Source of the DNA: an uncultured Collinsella sp.
GTDB taxonomy: Bacteria > Actinomycetota > Coriobacteriia > Coriobacteriales > Coriobacteriaceae
DNA length: 10,449 bases
Direction: 5' to 3'
NCBI GenBank assembly: GCA_900757705.1
Contig: CAAEOW010000116.1
Span: 1 to 10,449 of the forward strand
How positions within the stretch are numbered: position 1 is the stretch's first letter; every line of letters starts with the position of its first letter. Under the pieces are notes generated by a model that worked only from the letters and a program-made list of their open reading frames with translations, was not told the origin of the DNA and did no database searches. The position numbers and the translations under genes are program-made. This document shows positions 1 through 7,080 of this stretch, piece after piece.

Positions 1-975
1 AACAAGGCCTCCGACGGCGCCGCCAATGGCCATGCACGTCAGGCACCTGCCATATTTAAAGCCGCAACCGTACAGCGCCGGCTCGCTTACGCCGCCAAGC
101 ACGCCCGAGATCGAATAGCCCAGCATGAGCGCCTTCTCGTCCTTATCCGCAACGCGGAGCGACGCGCCAAAGGGCATGCCCCAAACGGCGAACGTCGCCA
201 TCGTCGCGGCGATTAGGATGCACGAATCCGTTCCCACACTCATAAACTGCGCATAGGCGAGCGATAGGACAACGTTGCTGACGCCCGCGATCTTAAGAAA
301 CTCCCAACCCGCGGCAAGCCCCATGAGCGTGAGCAGCGACACGATGCCACCGGAATTGCCAAGCATAAACATAAGCTGGCCCAACAGCATGCCCAGATAG
401 CTGCCCGCCGGCGCCGTAATACACAGCGAAACCGGAACCATGACGAGCATGGTCGCAAACGGAACGAACGAAAACGCCACGGCCTTAGGGATAACGCGCT
501 GAAAGAAACGCTCCACTCGCCATAGCACGGGCACCGAGATAAGAATCGGAATAACAGTCGTCGTGTAATCGTTGACCGGCGCGGGAAGCAGACCATACAC
601 GGAAGTCATCGATGCCCCCGTCGTCGATGCGGCATCGACGAGCTTAAGCAGATCGGGCGCAATCAATACGCCGCCCAGCATCATGCCCAGCTGCTCCGAG
701 CAACCGAGCTGGCGGGCGGCCGCCCAACCAAGATAAATGGGCAAAAAGTAGTAGCCGGCGTTATAGAGCCAACTGTAGAACAGGCGATAGATTTCGGAAT
801 CGGCAGACCACAGGCCCAGCATGCCTTCGCCCATAATGACGGCAACGGTGCGGAACAACGCCGCGCAGACAATAAAGGGCAGCGCCGACATCATGCTTTT
901 GGACAGATAGTCCACCACGGCCATGGCGTTTGATGAGACCGTCGTTGTAAACGAGGTGTTAGAAACTTGTGACAT
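1..975 (-). CDS. PTS EIIC permease, beta-glucoside/sucrose type (partial, runs off left edge)
   Basis: Membrane-embedded sugar channel (EIIC) of a phosphotransferase system. The first 325 residues are visible and the 3' end lies beyond the window. Several hydrophobic segments can be seen, at about residues 29-48, 70-87, 139-151, 165-187, 192-222, 232-267 and 283-295. Family hallmarks are YFLPIYLGWAAAR (76-88), LGGVLIAPDLL (100-110), DYTTTVIPILISVPVLWRVE (136-155) and GVSEPALYG (295-303), the counterpart of the GITEPAIYG sugar-site motif with Glu298. It begins directly with IIC, with no N-terminal IIB domain; IIA or IIB may follow outside the window. The usual GLHWG-like His segment reads GLAAGWEF (219-226), so the family's His is not in its usual place. 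The ATG at 975 has AAAGG seven bases upstream. An in-frame ATG at 999, preceded by AAAGGG, is an alternative that adds eight residues. Substrate is unknown. It starts 40 bp after accDA; whether it is co-transcribed is unclear. Confidence 0.85.
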   Translation of the reverse strand, partial: MSQVSNTSFTTTVSSNAMAVVDYLSKSMMSALPFIVCAALFRTVAVIMGEGMLGLWSADSEIYRLFYSWLYNAGYYFLPIYLGWAAARQLGCSEQLGMMLGGVLIAPDLLKLVDAASTTGASMTSVYGLLPAPVNDYTTTVIPILISVPVLWRVERFFQRVIPKAVAFSFVPFATMLVMVPVSLCITAPAGSYLGMLLGQLMFMLGNSGGIVSLLTLMGLAAGWEFLKIAGVSNVVLSLAYAQFMSVGTDSCILIAATMATFAVWGMPFGASLRVADKDEKALMLGYSISGVLGGVSEPALYGCGFKYGRCLTCMAIGGAVGGLV

Positions 976-990
976 GGAACGCCTTTCCCA

Positions 991-1021
991 ATGTGACATG
1001 CGGACTGTCCCTTTGTCACAT
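991..1021. repeat. 31-bp imperfect palindrome over the accDA stop codon
   Basis: The outer arms ATGTGACA (991-998) and TGTCACAT (1014-1021) and the inner arms GGAC (1002-1005) and GTCC (1007-1010) share one centre at base 1006, so 12 of 15 base pairs match. The accDA TGA stop (1018-1016 on the minus strand) lies in the right arm. TGTGACATG recurs at 968-976 over the EIIC start codon, 24 bp from the copy at 992-1000. No T-run follows on the minus strand, so this is not a classical intrinsic terminator. It could be a dispersed intergenic repeat, a protein-binding site or an mRNA-end structure. Confidence 0.6.
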
Positions 1022-2740
1022 CGTGCGGTACTGACCGATTGCGCGGTACTTTTCGTAGCGGAGGTTTGTGAGGGTCGCGTCGTCGAGCTGCCCAAGCGTA
1101 TCGAAGGCATCAAATGCCGAGGACATGACGGCACCGGCGATCCCCTCATGCGACAGGCCCCTATCGTCAACGATGCCGTCGATGATGCCGAGCGCCAGCA
1201 GATCGGGGGCCGTGAGCTTAAGCGCCTCGGCGGCCTCATTCGCGCGCTCGGTATCCTTCCACAGGATCGACGCACAGGCCTCGGGGCTCACGACCGAATA
1301 GGCCGAGCTCGAGAGCATCAGGATGCGGTCGGCCACGGACAGCGCCAGCGCGCCACCAGAGCCGCCCTCGCCTGTCACCACCGAGACAATCGGCGTCTTA
1401 AGGCCGCTCATCTCCATGAGATTCTGGGCAATCGCCTCACCCTGGCCGCGCTCCTCGGCACCGATGCCGCAAAACGCGCCTGAAGTATCGACCAGGCACA
1501 GAACCGGTCGACCAAACTTTTCGGCCTGGCGCATAAGGCGACGCGCTTTGCGGTAGCCCTCGGGATGTGCCATACCAAAGTTGCGACGCATGCGCTCTTT
1601 GGTCGTGGTGCCGCGCTCGATGGCGATGACCGTTACGGGGCATCCGTCTTTCCAGCCAATGCCAGCCACCACAGCAGCGTCGTCGCCAAAGTAGCGGTCG
1701 CCGTGCAGCTCCACAAATCCATCCAGGCCCAGCGAGATCATCTCGCCTGCCGTGGCGCGATCTGCCGAGCGGGTCTGCTTAACAATCTCGAGCGCGGTTT
1801 TTGGTGCGTCCGAGCGCTTGAACAAGTGTCCCAACTTTTTGCCGCGGCGACCCGTATGCACGATCTCATGCGGTGCCCCCAGGCCGGGCGCGTGCCCTTC
1901 GTGCAGCGCCAACAGCTCGCCTACCGTGAGCGCAATCTCGCCACGCGGAACAACGGCATCGCAAAAGCCGTGCTCCAGCAAAAACTCGGAGCGCTGGAAT
2001 CCCTTGGGCAGGCGCTTGTGCATGTTCTGCTCGATCACGCGCGGGCCGGCAAATGCCGTCAGGGCATCGGGCTCGGCCAGGATAATGTCGCCCTCCATGG
2101 CAAAGCTCGCGGTTACGCCTCCGGTCGTGGGGTCGGTGAGCACCGTGATATACAGGCCGCCCACCTCGCTGTGGCGCCTAACTGCCGCAGAAATCTTGGC
2201 CATCTGCATAAGCGATGTCACGCCCTCTTGCATGCGCGCACCGCCCGAAACGGTAAAGCCGACAACTGGCAATCCCAGCTCGGTCGCTCGCTCAAATGTG
2301 CGACAGATCTTTTCGCCCACCACAGAACCCATCGAGCCCATCATAAAGTTGGCGTCCATAAAGAAGAGAGCTGTATCGCAACCGCAGATTTTGCCCCTGC
2401 CGCACACAACGGCATCGCGCTCGCCCGAACGCTCGCTCACGCTCTTGAGTTTGTCGGCATAACCGGGAAACGAGAGGAAGTCCTCCGACGCCAGATTAGC
2501 ATCCCATTCCTCAAACGTGCCCTCGTCAACCGTCATGCGCATGCGCGCGCGACCGCTCACGCGAAAGTGCTTGCCGCAACGAGGGCAGACCTCGAGGTTG
2601 TCGTGCAGGCGTGTCTCATCGATCACGCGGCGGCACTCCGGGCATTTGACAAACACGTGGCGCGCGGGAAACTCGGCGCACGACTCGGTCATCGGCCCCT
2701 CGAGGACGTTGACCGTCTTCGCTTTTCTATTCATCAGCAT
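1016..2740 (-). CDS. accDA: Fused acetyl-CoA carboxylase carboxyltransferase, beta-alpha (AccD-AccA)
   Basis: Transfers CO2 from carboxybiotin on AccB to acetyl-CoA, giving malonyl-CoA in the cytoplasm. One 574-residue chain carries both carboxyltransferase subunits. The AccD half comes first, with a four-cysteine zinc ribbon (Cys33, 36, 52, 55), SGGARMQEG (165-173), TDPTTGGVTASFA (202-214) and GPRVIEQ (232-238). A linker of about 40 residues (about 272-312) leads to the AccA half, with LHGDRYFGDD (345-354), NFGMAHPEGYRKA (387-399), GIGAEERGQGEA (425-436), GEGGSGGALAL (457-467) and SPEACASILWK (485-495). The AccA half lacks most of the N-terminal helical region of separate AccA proteins, so the total is shorter than E. 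coli AccA plus AccD. The ATG at 2740 overlaps accC by 14 bp. In-frame ATGs at 2734 and 2692 are alternatives; the latter has GAGG five bases upstream and still keeps the zinc ribbon. Last gene of the fab operon. Confidence 0.95.
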   Translation of the reverse strand: MLMNRKAKTVNVLEGPMTESCAEFPARHVFVKCPECRRVIDETRLHDNLEVCPRCGKHFRVSGRARMRMTVDEGTFEEWDANLASEDFLSFPGYADKLKSVSERSGERDAVVCGRGKICGCDTALFFMDANFMMGSMGSVVGEKICRTFERATELGLPVVGFTVSGGARMQEGVTSLMQMAKISAAVRRHSEVGGLYITVLTDPTTGGVTASFAMEGDIILAEPDALTAFAGPRVIEQNMHKRLPKGFQRSEFLLEHGFCDAVVPRGEIALTVGELLALHEGHAPGLGAPHEIVHTGRRGKKLGHLFKRSDAPKTALEIVKQTRSADRATAGEMISLGLDGFVELHGDRYFGDDAAVVAGIGWKDGCPVTVIAIERGTTTKERMRRNFGMAHPEGYRKARRLMRQAEKFGRPVLCLVDTSGAFCGIGAEERGQGEAIAQNLMEMSGLKTPIVSVVTGEGGSGGALALSVADRILMLSSSAYSVVSPEACASILWKDTERANEAAEALKLTAPDLLALGIIDGIVDDRGLSHEGIAGAVMSSAFDAFDTLGQLDDATLTNLRYEKYRAIGQYRTM

Positions 2741-4070
2741 AGAGATGCCCCATCAGATCGGTGTGATACATGCCCGACAAGAACTCGTCATTTGCCAGCA
2801 CGTCGAGCTGAAGCTCGCTATTCTCGCTCACGCCCTCAATCACGAGCTCACCCAGGGCCGAGCGCATCTTACGAATGGCGCCGTCACGCGTGGGCGCACA
2901 CACGATGAGCTTGCCGAGCATGGAGTCGTAGTACGGCGGAACGTTCGCACCGGTAAACATGGCGGAATCCCAGCGCACGCGCGGACCACCCGGCACACGC
3001 AACGCGGTGACCGTTCCGCATGACGGCAGAAAGTCCGGCGTTTCGGCATTGATGCGGCACTCCATGGCGTGATTGCGGACTGGCATGTCCTCCTGCTCAA
3101 AGGGCAGAGGCTGGCCGGCAGCCACGCGCAGCTGCCACTTAACCAGGTCGGTATCGGTCACAAACTCCGTAACCGGATGCTCAACCTGCAAGCGCGTGTT
3201 CATTTCCATAAAGTAGAAATTACCGTCATCTGAGTACAAAAACTCAATGGTACCGGCGCCCTCATAGCCAACGGCACGAGCCAGGTCGCGCGCGGCCTTG
3301 TGCATGCGCGCGCGAATATCATCGCGTCCGTCGAGGCACGGCGCGGGGCTCTCCTCGATCAGCTTTTGGTTGCGGCGCTGCACCGAGCACTCGCGCTCGC
3401 CGAGCGAAAACACATGGCCCTGCTTATCGGCCATAATCTGCACCTCGACGTGGTGCGCCGGCGCGACGAACTTCTCCATGTAGCACTCGCCGTCGCCAAA
3501 AACGGCCTCGCCCTCGGCACGCGCCTCGATGAACGCCTTTGCCGCATCTTCCACGCGCTCGACCTTGCGAATGCCGCGACCGCCACCACCTGCACGCGCC
3601 TTAATAAGCACGGGGCAGCCAATGCGCTCGGCCTCGGCCGTCGCCTCCTCGGGGCTTTTGAGCAAATCGCAGCCCGGCACGATGGGCACGCCCGCCGCGG
3701 CAGCCGTTCGACGTGCGGCGTCTTTGTCGCCCATGCTGTCGATCACCTCGGCCGAAGGACCGACAAACGCCAGGCCATACTTGTCGCAGTCGCGCACGAA
3801 GCTCGCCTTCTCGGAGAAAAAGCCATAGCCGGGATGAATTGCCTTAGCTCCCGACTTTACGGCACAGGTGAGCACGGCATCGTCGTTGAGGTAGCTCTCG
3901 GCAAGACGCGGGCCGCCGATGCAATACGCCTCGTCGGCAAGCTGCACGTGTAGCGCGTCCGCATCGGCCGTGGAATAAACGGCGACGGTCTTGATGCCCA
4001 TATCGCGGCACGCGCGGATAACACGGACCGCGACTTCGCCGCGGTTGGCGATGAGCACTTTGTCGAACAT
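2727..4070 (-). CDS. accC: Biotin carboxylase subunit of acetyl-CoA carboxylase
   Basis: ATP-dependent carboxylation of the biotin carried by AccB, using bicarbonate; first half-reaction of acetyl-CoA carboxylase. At 447 residues it matches the usual length (E. coli 449). Visible are the N-terminal MFDKVLIANRGEVAVRV, HPGYGFFSE (79-87), the ATP-grasp lysines K116 (GDK) and K157, the glycine-rich loop GGGGRG (161-166), HHVEVQ (206-211), and the metal/active-site region E276, E289, N291, R293 with QVEHPVTE (295-302). The frame is open further upstream, but MFDKVLIANRGE is where the family begins and AAGGAAGG precedes this ATG, so 4070 is the start. That Shine-Dalgarno overlaps the fabZ stop codon, and the gap to fabZ is 10 bp. 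The 3' end overlaps accDA. The gene is far shorter than pyruvate or propionyl-CoA carboxylase fusions, and its neighbours accB and accDA confirm the acetyl-CoA carboxylase role. Confidence 0.96.
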   Translation of the reverse strand: MFDKVLIANRGEVAVRVIRACRDMGIKTVAVYSTADADALHVQLADEAYCIGGPRLAESYLNDDAVLTCAVKSGAKAIHPGYGFFSEKASFVRDCDKYGLAFVGPSAEVIDSMGDKDAARRTAAAAGVPIVPGCDLLKSPEEATAEAERIGCPVLIKARAGGGGRGIRKVERVEDAAKAFIEARAEGEAVFGDGECYMEKFVAPAHHVEVQIMADKQGHVFSLGERECSVQRRNQKLIEESPAPCLDGRDDIRARMHKAARDLARAVGYEGAGTIEFLYSDDGNFYFMEMNTRLQVEHPVTEFVTDTDLVKWQLRVAAGQPLPFEQEDMPVRNHAMECRINAETPDFLPSCGTVTALRVPGGPRVRWDSAMFTGANVPPYYDSMLGKLIVCAPTRDGAIRKMRSALGELVIEGVSENSELQLDVLANDEFLSGMYHTDLMGHLYADE

Positions 4071-4074
4071 GAAG

Positions 4075-4082
4075 CCTTCCTT
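4075..4082 (-). promoter_or_regulatory. accC ribosome binding site overlapping the fabZ stop
   Basis: On the minus strand AAGGAAGG lies four bases before the accC ATG at 4070, and its first bases belong to the fabZ TAA stop (4083-4081). It decides the accC start against the longer open frame and suggests coupling of fabZ and accC translation. Confidence 0.7.
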
Positions 4083-4503
4083 AACTTTCGTGCATGAGTG
4101 CAAAAGACATATCGGCGCGGCAGCACACCTCACCGTTGACGCTCGCAGTACCCGTCGCAAAGCGGAACGGCCCGCGCGCACGCGTGATGGAGCACACCAG
4201 GTCCACCGTGTCGCCCGGGCGCACCGGACGCTTAAAGCGCACCTTGTCCAGACTCGTGTAGAACGGCGTCGCGCCGCGCGCCTCCTCGTCGCCCATCAGC
4301 AGCACGCAGCAGTTCTGGGCGAGCATCTCGCACTGAATCACGCCGGGGACGACCGGGTTTCCCGGAAAATGCCCCTGCAAAAAGTACTCGTCGCCCGTAA
4401 TCTTGATCTTGCCGTGGGCCTCGTCACCCACCAGCTCGGCTTCGTCGAGCAAAAGCATCGGCTCGCGATGCGGCAACAGCCTCTTGAGCTCTTCTTTGTT
4501 CAT
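4081..4503 (-). CDS. fabZ: 3-hydroxyacyl-[acyl-carrier-protein] dehydratase FabZ
   Basis: Hot-dog-fold dehydratase that converts 3-hydroxyacyl-ACP to trans-2-enoyl-ACP in each elongation cycle. The 140-residue length is typical. LLPHREPMLLLDE opens the protein, and the active-site segment QGHFPGNPVVPGVIQCEMLAQ supplies the catalytic His45 and Glu59 in the usual spacing. The lone FabZ-type signature, with no FabA features, argues for a plain dehydratase with no isomerase role. I chose the ATG at 4503 because AGGTGA lies five bases upstream; that Shine-Dalgarno overlaps the end of accB. A GTG directly after the accB stop (4512) would add three residues. It sits between accB and accC, as in many Firmicutes fab operons. 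Confidence 0.95.
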   Translation of the reverse strand: MNKEELKRLLPHREPMLLLDEAELVGDEAHGKIKITGDEYFLQGHFPGNPVVPGVIQCEMLAQNCCVLLMGDEEARGATPFYTSLDKVRFKRPVRPGDTVDLVCSITRARGPFRFATGTASVNGEVCCRADMSFALMHES

Positions 4504-4512
4504 GGATATCAC

Positions 4513-4986
4513 CTATCCGATCCTCATGAGGCAGCTGCCAAACTCCACGAGGTCGCCGTCGGCCACACAGATCTCGAGCACCTCGCCATCCGCCTCCGCC
4601 GTCACCTCGTTGAGAACCTTCATGGCCTCGATGATGCAGAGGGTCTCGCCGGCCTTGACCTTGGAGCCCACGTGCACAAACGGCTCGTCGCCCGGCGCTG
4701 GGGCAGCATAGAAAACGCCGACCATGGGAGCAGTCACCTCGGTGCCCTTAGGCTCCGACGCGGCGGCAGGTGCCTGCGCGGCAGGTTCCGGTGCGGCAGG
4801 CGCGACTGTGGGAGCTGTAACTTGAGCGGCCATGGCGCCCGGCACGGGCATGGGCACGGCAACCGGCTGCGCCGCACTCGCGCGCTCGAGCTCGACCGCG
4901 GTGCCATCGGGCTCCTCAACACGTACGCGCGTGAGGCCGCGGTCCTCCATAACATCGGCTATCTCGGCAAGTCTTTTGGAATCCAT
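4513..4986 (-). CDS. accB: Biotin carboxyl carrier protein of acetyl-CoA carboxylase (BCCP)
   Basis: Carries the biotin that shuttles CO2 between AccC and AccDA. The 157 residues divide into a short N-terminal region (1-35), a flexible linker rich in Ala, Pro and Val (about 36-80), and a C-terminal biotinyl domain (about 81-157). The biotin-acceptor motif is EAMKVLNEV, with Lys123. The segment PMVGVFYAAPAPGDEPF (87-103) matches the 'thumb' of acetyl-CoA carboxylase BCCPs and separates it from lipoyl domains and other biotinyl domains. AGGAG lies eight bases upstream of the ATG at 4986, inside the last codons of fabF, and the intergenic gap is only 3 bp, so its translation is probably coupled to fabF. 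The divergent biotin ligase gene at the right edge should modify this protein. Confidence 0.96.
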   Translation of the reverse strand: MDSKRLAEIADVMEDRGLTRVRVEEPDGTAVELERASAAQPVAVPMPVPGAMAAQVTAPTVAPAAPEPAAQAPAAASEPKGTEVTAPMVGVFYAAPAPGDEPFVHVGSKVKAGETLCIIEAMKVLNEVTAEADGEVLEICVADGDLVEFGSCLMRIG

Positions 4987-4989
4987 GCT

Positions 4990-6237
4990 CTAGCTCCTCG
5001 TATATCTACGCAGCGCAATGGCGGCGTTGTGCCCGCCAAAGCCCAGGTTGGTCGAAAGCGCCCAGGTAAGGTCGGCGCGAACCGCGCGATTGGGCGTGTA
5101 ATCAAGATCGCAGGCGGGATCGGGCGTGTGGTAGTTAATGGTCGGGGGCACCACACCCTGCTCGAGCGCCATGGCACAGGCCATGACCTCGATGGCACCC
5201 GTAGCACCGATCATGTGCCCCGTCATCGACTTGGTCGACGAGACGTGCGCGGCGCGTGCCGCGTCCTCGCCGAGCGCACGCTTAATGCCCGCCGTCTCGG
5301 ACGAATCGTTGAGTTTAGTCGAGGTGCCGTGAGCGTTGATGTAGAGGCCCTCGGAAGGCTTAACGTCGCCCTCGGCCACCGCCAGCGATATCGCACGGGC
5401 AATGCCGGCAGCCTCGGGATCGGGGCTCGTGATGTGATAGGCATCATCGGTGTTGCCGTAGCCCACGACCTCGGCATAAATGTGCACACCGCGCGCCTGC
5501 GCATGTTCCATGCTCTCGAGCACGAGCACGCAGGCGCCCTCGCCCATCACAAAGCCGTCGCGATTCGCATCGAACGGACGACAAGCCGTCGCAGGATCGG
5601 GATTGGTAGTGAGTGCACGGCAGGACGTAAAGCCCGCAACGGCATCGGGGATGATTGCGGCCTCGGTACCGCCGGCGAGAATCGCATCGGCATAGCCATG
5701 CTTGATGGCGCGGAACGCCTCGCCCACGGCATGAGCCGAGGTCGCGCACGCGGTCACAACGGGCAGGGTCGGGCCTTTTGCCTTGTGGCGGATCGCGATA
5801 TTGCCCGAAGCCATATTGGGGATCATCATCGCAATCATGTAAGGCGATGCGCGGCGGGGCCCACGGTCGGCAATCGTATGGACGTTGTCGACAAGCGTCT
5901 GCATGCCGCCCACGCCTGAACCCACGTAGACGCCCAGGCGCTCGCGATCGATGGCGCCTTCGACATCAAAGCCCGCATCGCGCATGGCCTCGTCCGACGC
6001 CGCCAGTGCAAACTGAACGCAGGGGTCTAGGTGCTTGGCATCGTGCTTGCCAAAGTAGTCGTTGCCGTCAAAGCCCTTGACCTCGGCCGCCACCTTGACG
6101 GCAAACGCATCCGTATCGAAGTGCGTAATCGGGCCGATGCCACAGGTCCCGGCACACATGGCCGCCCAGGTGGCAAGCGCGGTGTTGCCGAGCGGCGATA
6201 CGGCACCGATGCCGGTGATTGCAACTCTCTGTTCCAT
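4990..6237 (-). CDS. fabF: 3-oxoacyl-[acyl-carrier-protein] synthase II (KAS II)
   Basis: Condenses malonyl-ACP with a growing acyl-ACP, the chain-elongation step. From the chosen start it is 415 residues, typical for FabF. The catalytic triad of elongating ketosynthases is present: Cys164 in VTACATSAHA, His303 in NAHGTSTKLND and His341 in SMTGHMIGATGAIE, plus Lys336 and the glycine-rich GFGGHN near the C terminus (399-404). Cys-His-His, not Cys-His-Asn, separates it from FabH. Two adjacent ATGs (6240 and 6237) follow GAGGAG. The second has better spacing (AGGAG six bases upstream) and gives the usual MEQRVAITGIG start; a TTG at 6255 upstream looks less likely. The gap to fabG is 39 bp and the gap to accB is 3 bp. 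I see no separate fabB in this operon. Confidence 0.96.
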   Translation of the reverse strand: MEQRVAITGIGAVSPLGNTALATWAAMCAGTCGIGPITHFDTDAFAVKVAAEVKGFDGNDYFGKHDAKHLDPCVQFALAASDEAMRDAGFDVEGAIDRERLGVYVGSGVGGMQTLVDNVHTIADRGPRRASPYMIAMMIPNMASGNIAIRHKAKGPTLPVVTACATSAHAVGEAFRAIKHGYADAILAGGTEAAIIPDAVAGFTSCRALTTNPDPATACRPFDANRDGFVMGEGACVLVLESMEHAQARGVHIYAEVVGYGNTDDAYHITSPDPEAAGIARAISLAVAEGDVKPSEGLYINAHGTSTKLNDSSETAGIKRALGEDAARAAHVSSTKSMTGHMIGATGAIEVMACAMALEQGVVPPTINYHTPDPACDLDYTPNRAVRADLTWALSTNLGFGGHNAAIALRRYTRS

Positions 6238-6276
6238 CATGCTCTCCTCATCCAAGCCATTCTTCGGCCCTGGTTT

Positions 6277-7050
6277 CTACATCGCCATTCCGCCATCGAC
6301 GCGCACAACCTCACCCGTAATGTAGGCAGCCGCATCACTCGCCAAAAAGCGCACCACGCCGGCCACTTCCTCGGGGCGCGCCATGCGCTTCAGGGGAATC
6401 TGCTCCTCGGTTGCCGCACGCACCTTCTCCGAGAGCTTTGCCGTCATATCTGTCTCGACAAACCCGGGGGCGACCGCGTTCACTCGTACGCCGCGGGGCG
6501 CAAGCTCGCGCGCCACCGCCTTGGTAAGCCCTATCACGCCCGCCTTGGAGGCAGCGTAGTTGGCTTGCCCGGCATTGCCCATTAGGCCCACGACCGAGCT
6601 CATGTTGATGACGCAACCGCCGCGCTGACGCATAAAGGTCTTGGTGAGCGTGCGCGTCGTGTTGAACGTGCCCTTGAGATTGACATCGAGCACGCGGTCG
6701 AAGGCATCGTCGCCCATACGCATGAGCAGGCCATCGCGGGTGATGCCGGCGTTGTTGACAAGCGCCCAGATGGAGCCAAAGTCGTTGAGGACCGTCTCCA
6801 CGCACGCGTTGACGGCATCGGGGTCGGCCACGTCACATTGATATGCGCGCGCCGTGGCGCCAACCGCCTCGCAGGCTTCGCATGTCTCGCGCGCCACATC
6901 GACGCTACCGGCATAGATGACGGCGATATCAAAGCCGTCCTCCGCCAAACCGGTTGCACAGGCGCGGCCAATGCCTCGCGAACCGCCCGTGATCAGTGCC
7001 ACGCGACGTAAGTCGTTGCGCTCGAGCGTGCCGTTGTTCAAATTGCCCAT
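6277..7050 (-). CDS. fabG: 3-oxoacyl-[acyl-carrier-protein] reductase FabG
   Basis: NADPH-dependent reduction of 3-oxoacyl-ACP to 3-hydroxyacyl-ACP. This short-chain dehydrogenase has 257 residues, slightly longer than most FabG proteins because about 14 extra N-terminal residues precede the Rossmann fold. The nucleotide-binding TGGSRGIG (21-28), NNAG (99-102), Asn124, Ser152, and the Tyr165-Lys169 pair of YAASK form the full catalytic set. NAVAPGFVETDM (191-202) and GNAGQANYAASKAG are typical FabG stretches, and the C terminus ends in VRVDGGMAM. AAAGGA stands before the ATG at 7050. Many short-chain dehydrogenases are hard to tell apart by motif alone, but the FabG-specific stretches and its place between fabD and fabF make the assignment firm. 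Confidence 0.95.
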   Translation of the reverse strand: MGNLNNGTLERNDLRRVALITGGSRGIGRACATGLAEDGFDIAVIYAGSVDVARETCEACEAVGATARAYQCDVADPDAVNACVETVLNDFGSIWALVNNAGITRDGLLMRMGDDAFDRVLDVNLKGTFNTTRTLTKTFMRQRGGCVINMSSVVGLMGNAGQANYAASKAGVIGLTKAVARELAPRGVRVNAVAPGFVETDMTAKLSEKVRAATEEQIPLKRMARPEEVAGVVRFLASDAAAYITGEVVRVDGGMAM

Positions 7051-7080
7051 GTCATTCCTTTCGGGTTACAGCCCTGTGGA

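Noticed and set aside
240..596. Minus-strand frame of 118 codons inside the EIIC region
   Set aside because: Arg- and Ser-rich translation in another frame; the EIIC frame covers this stretch with clear family motifs.
992..1020. Intrinsic terminator for the fab operon
   Set aside because: The palindrome has mismatches and is followed by TTGGG, not a T-run, on the transcribed strand; I kept it as a repeat only.
1565..2908. Plus-strand open frame (447 codons) opposite accDA and accC
   Set aside because: Antisense shadow of AccDA with no recognisable domain.
3991..5919. Long plus-strand open frame (642 codons) opposite accC, fabZ, accB and fabF
   Set aside because: It spans four well-supported genes on the other strand; its translation is rich in Arg, His and Ala with no family motif, as expected of antisense frames in GC-rich DNA.
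6238..6255. Upstream TTG start for fabF
   Set aside because: The GAGGAG Shine-Dalgarno lies downstream of this TTG and serves the ATGs at 6240/6237, which also give the normal FabF N-terminus.
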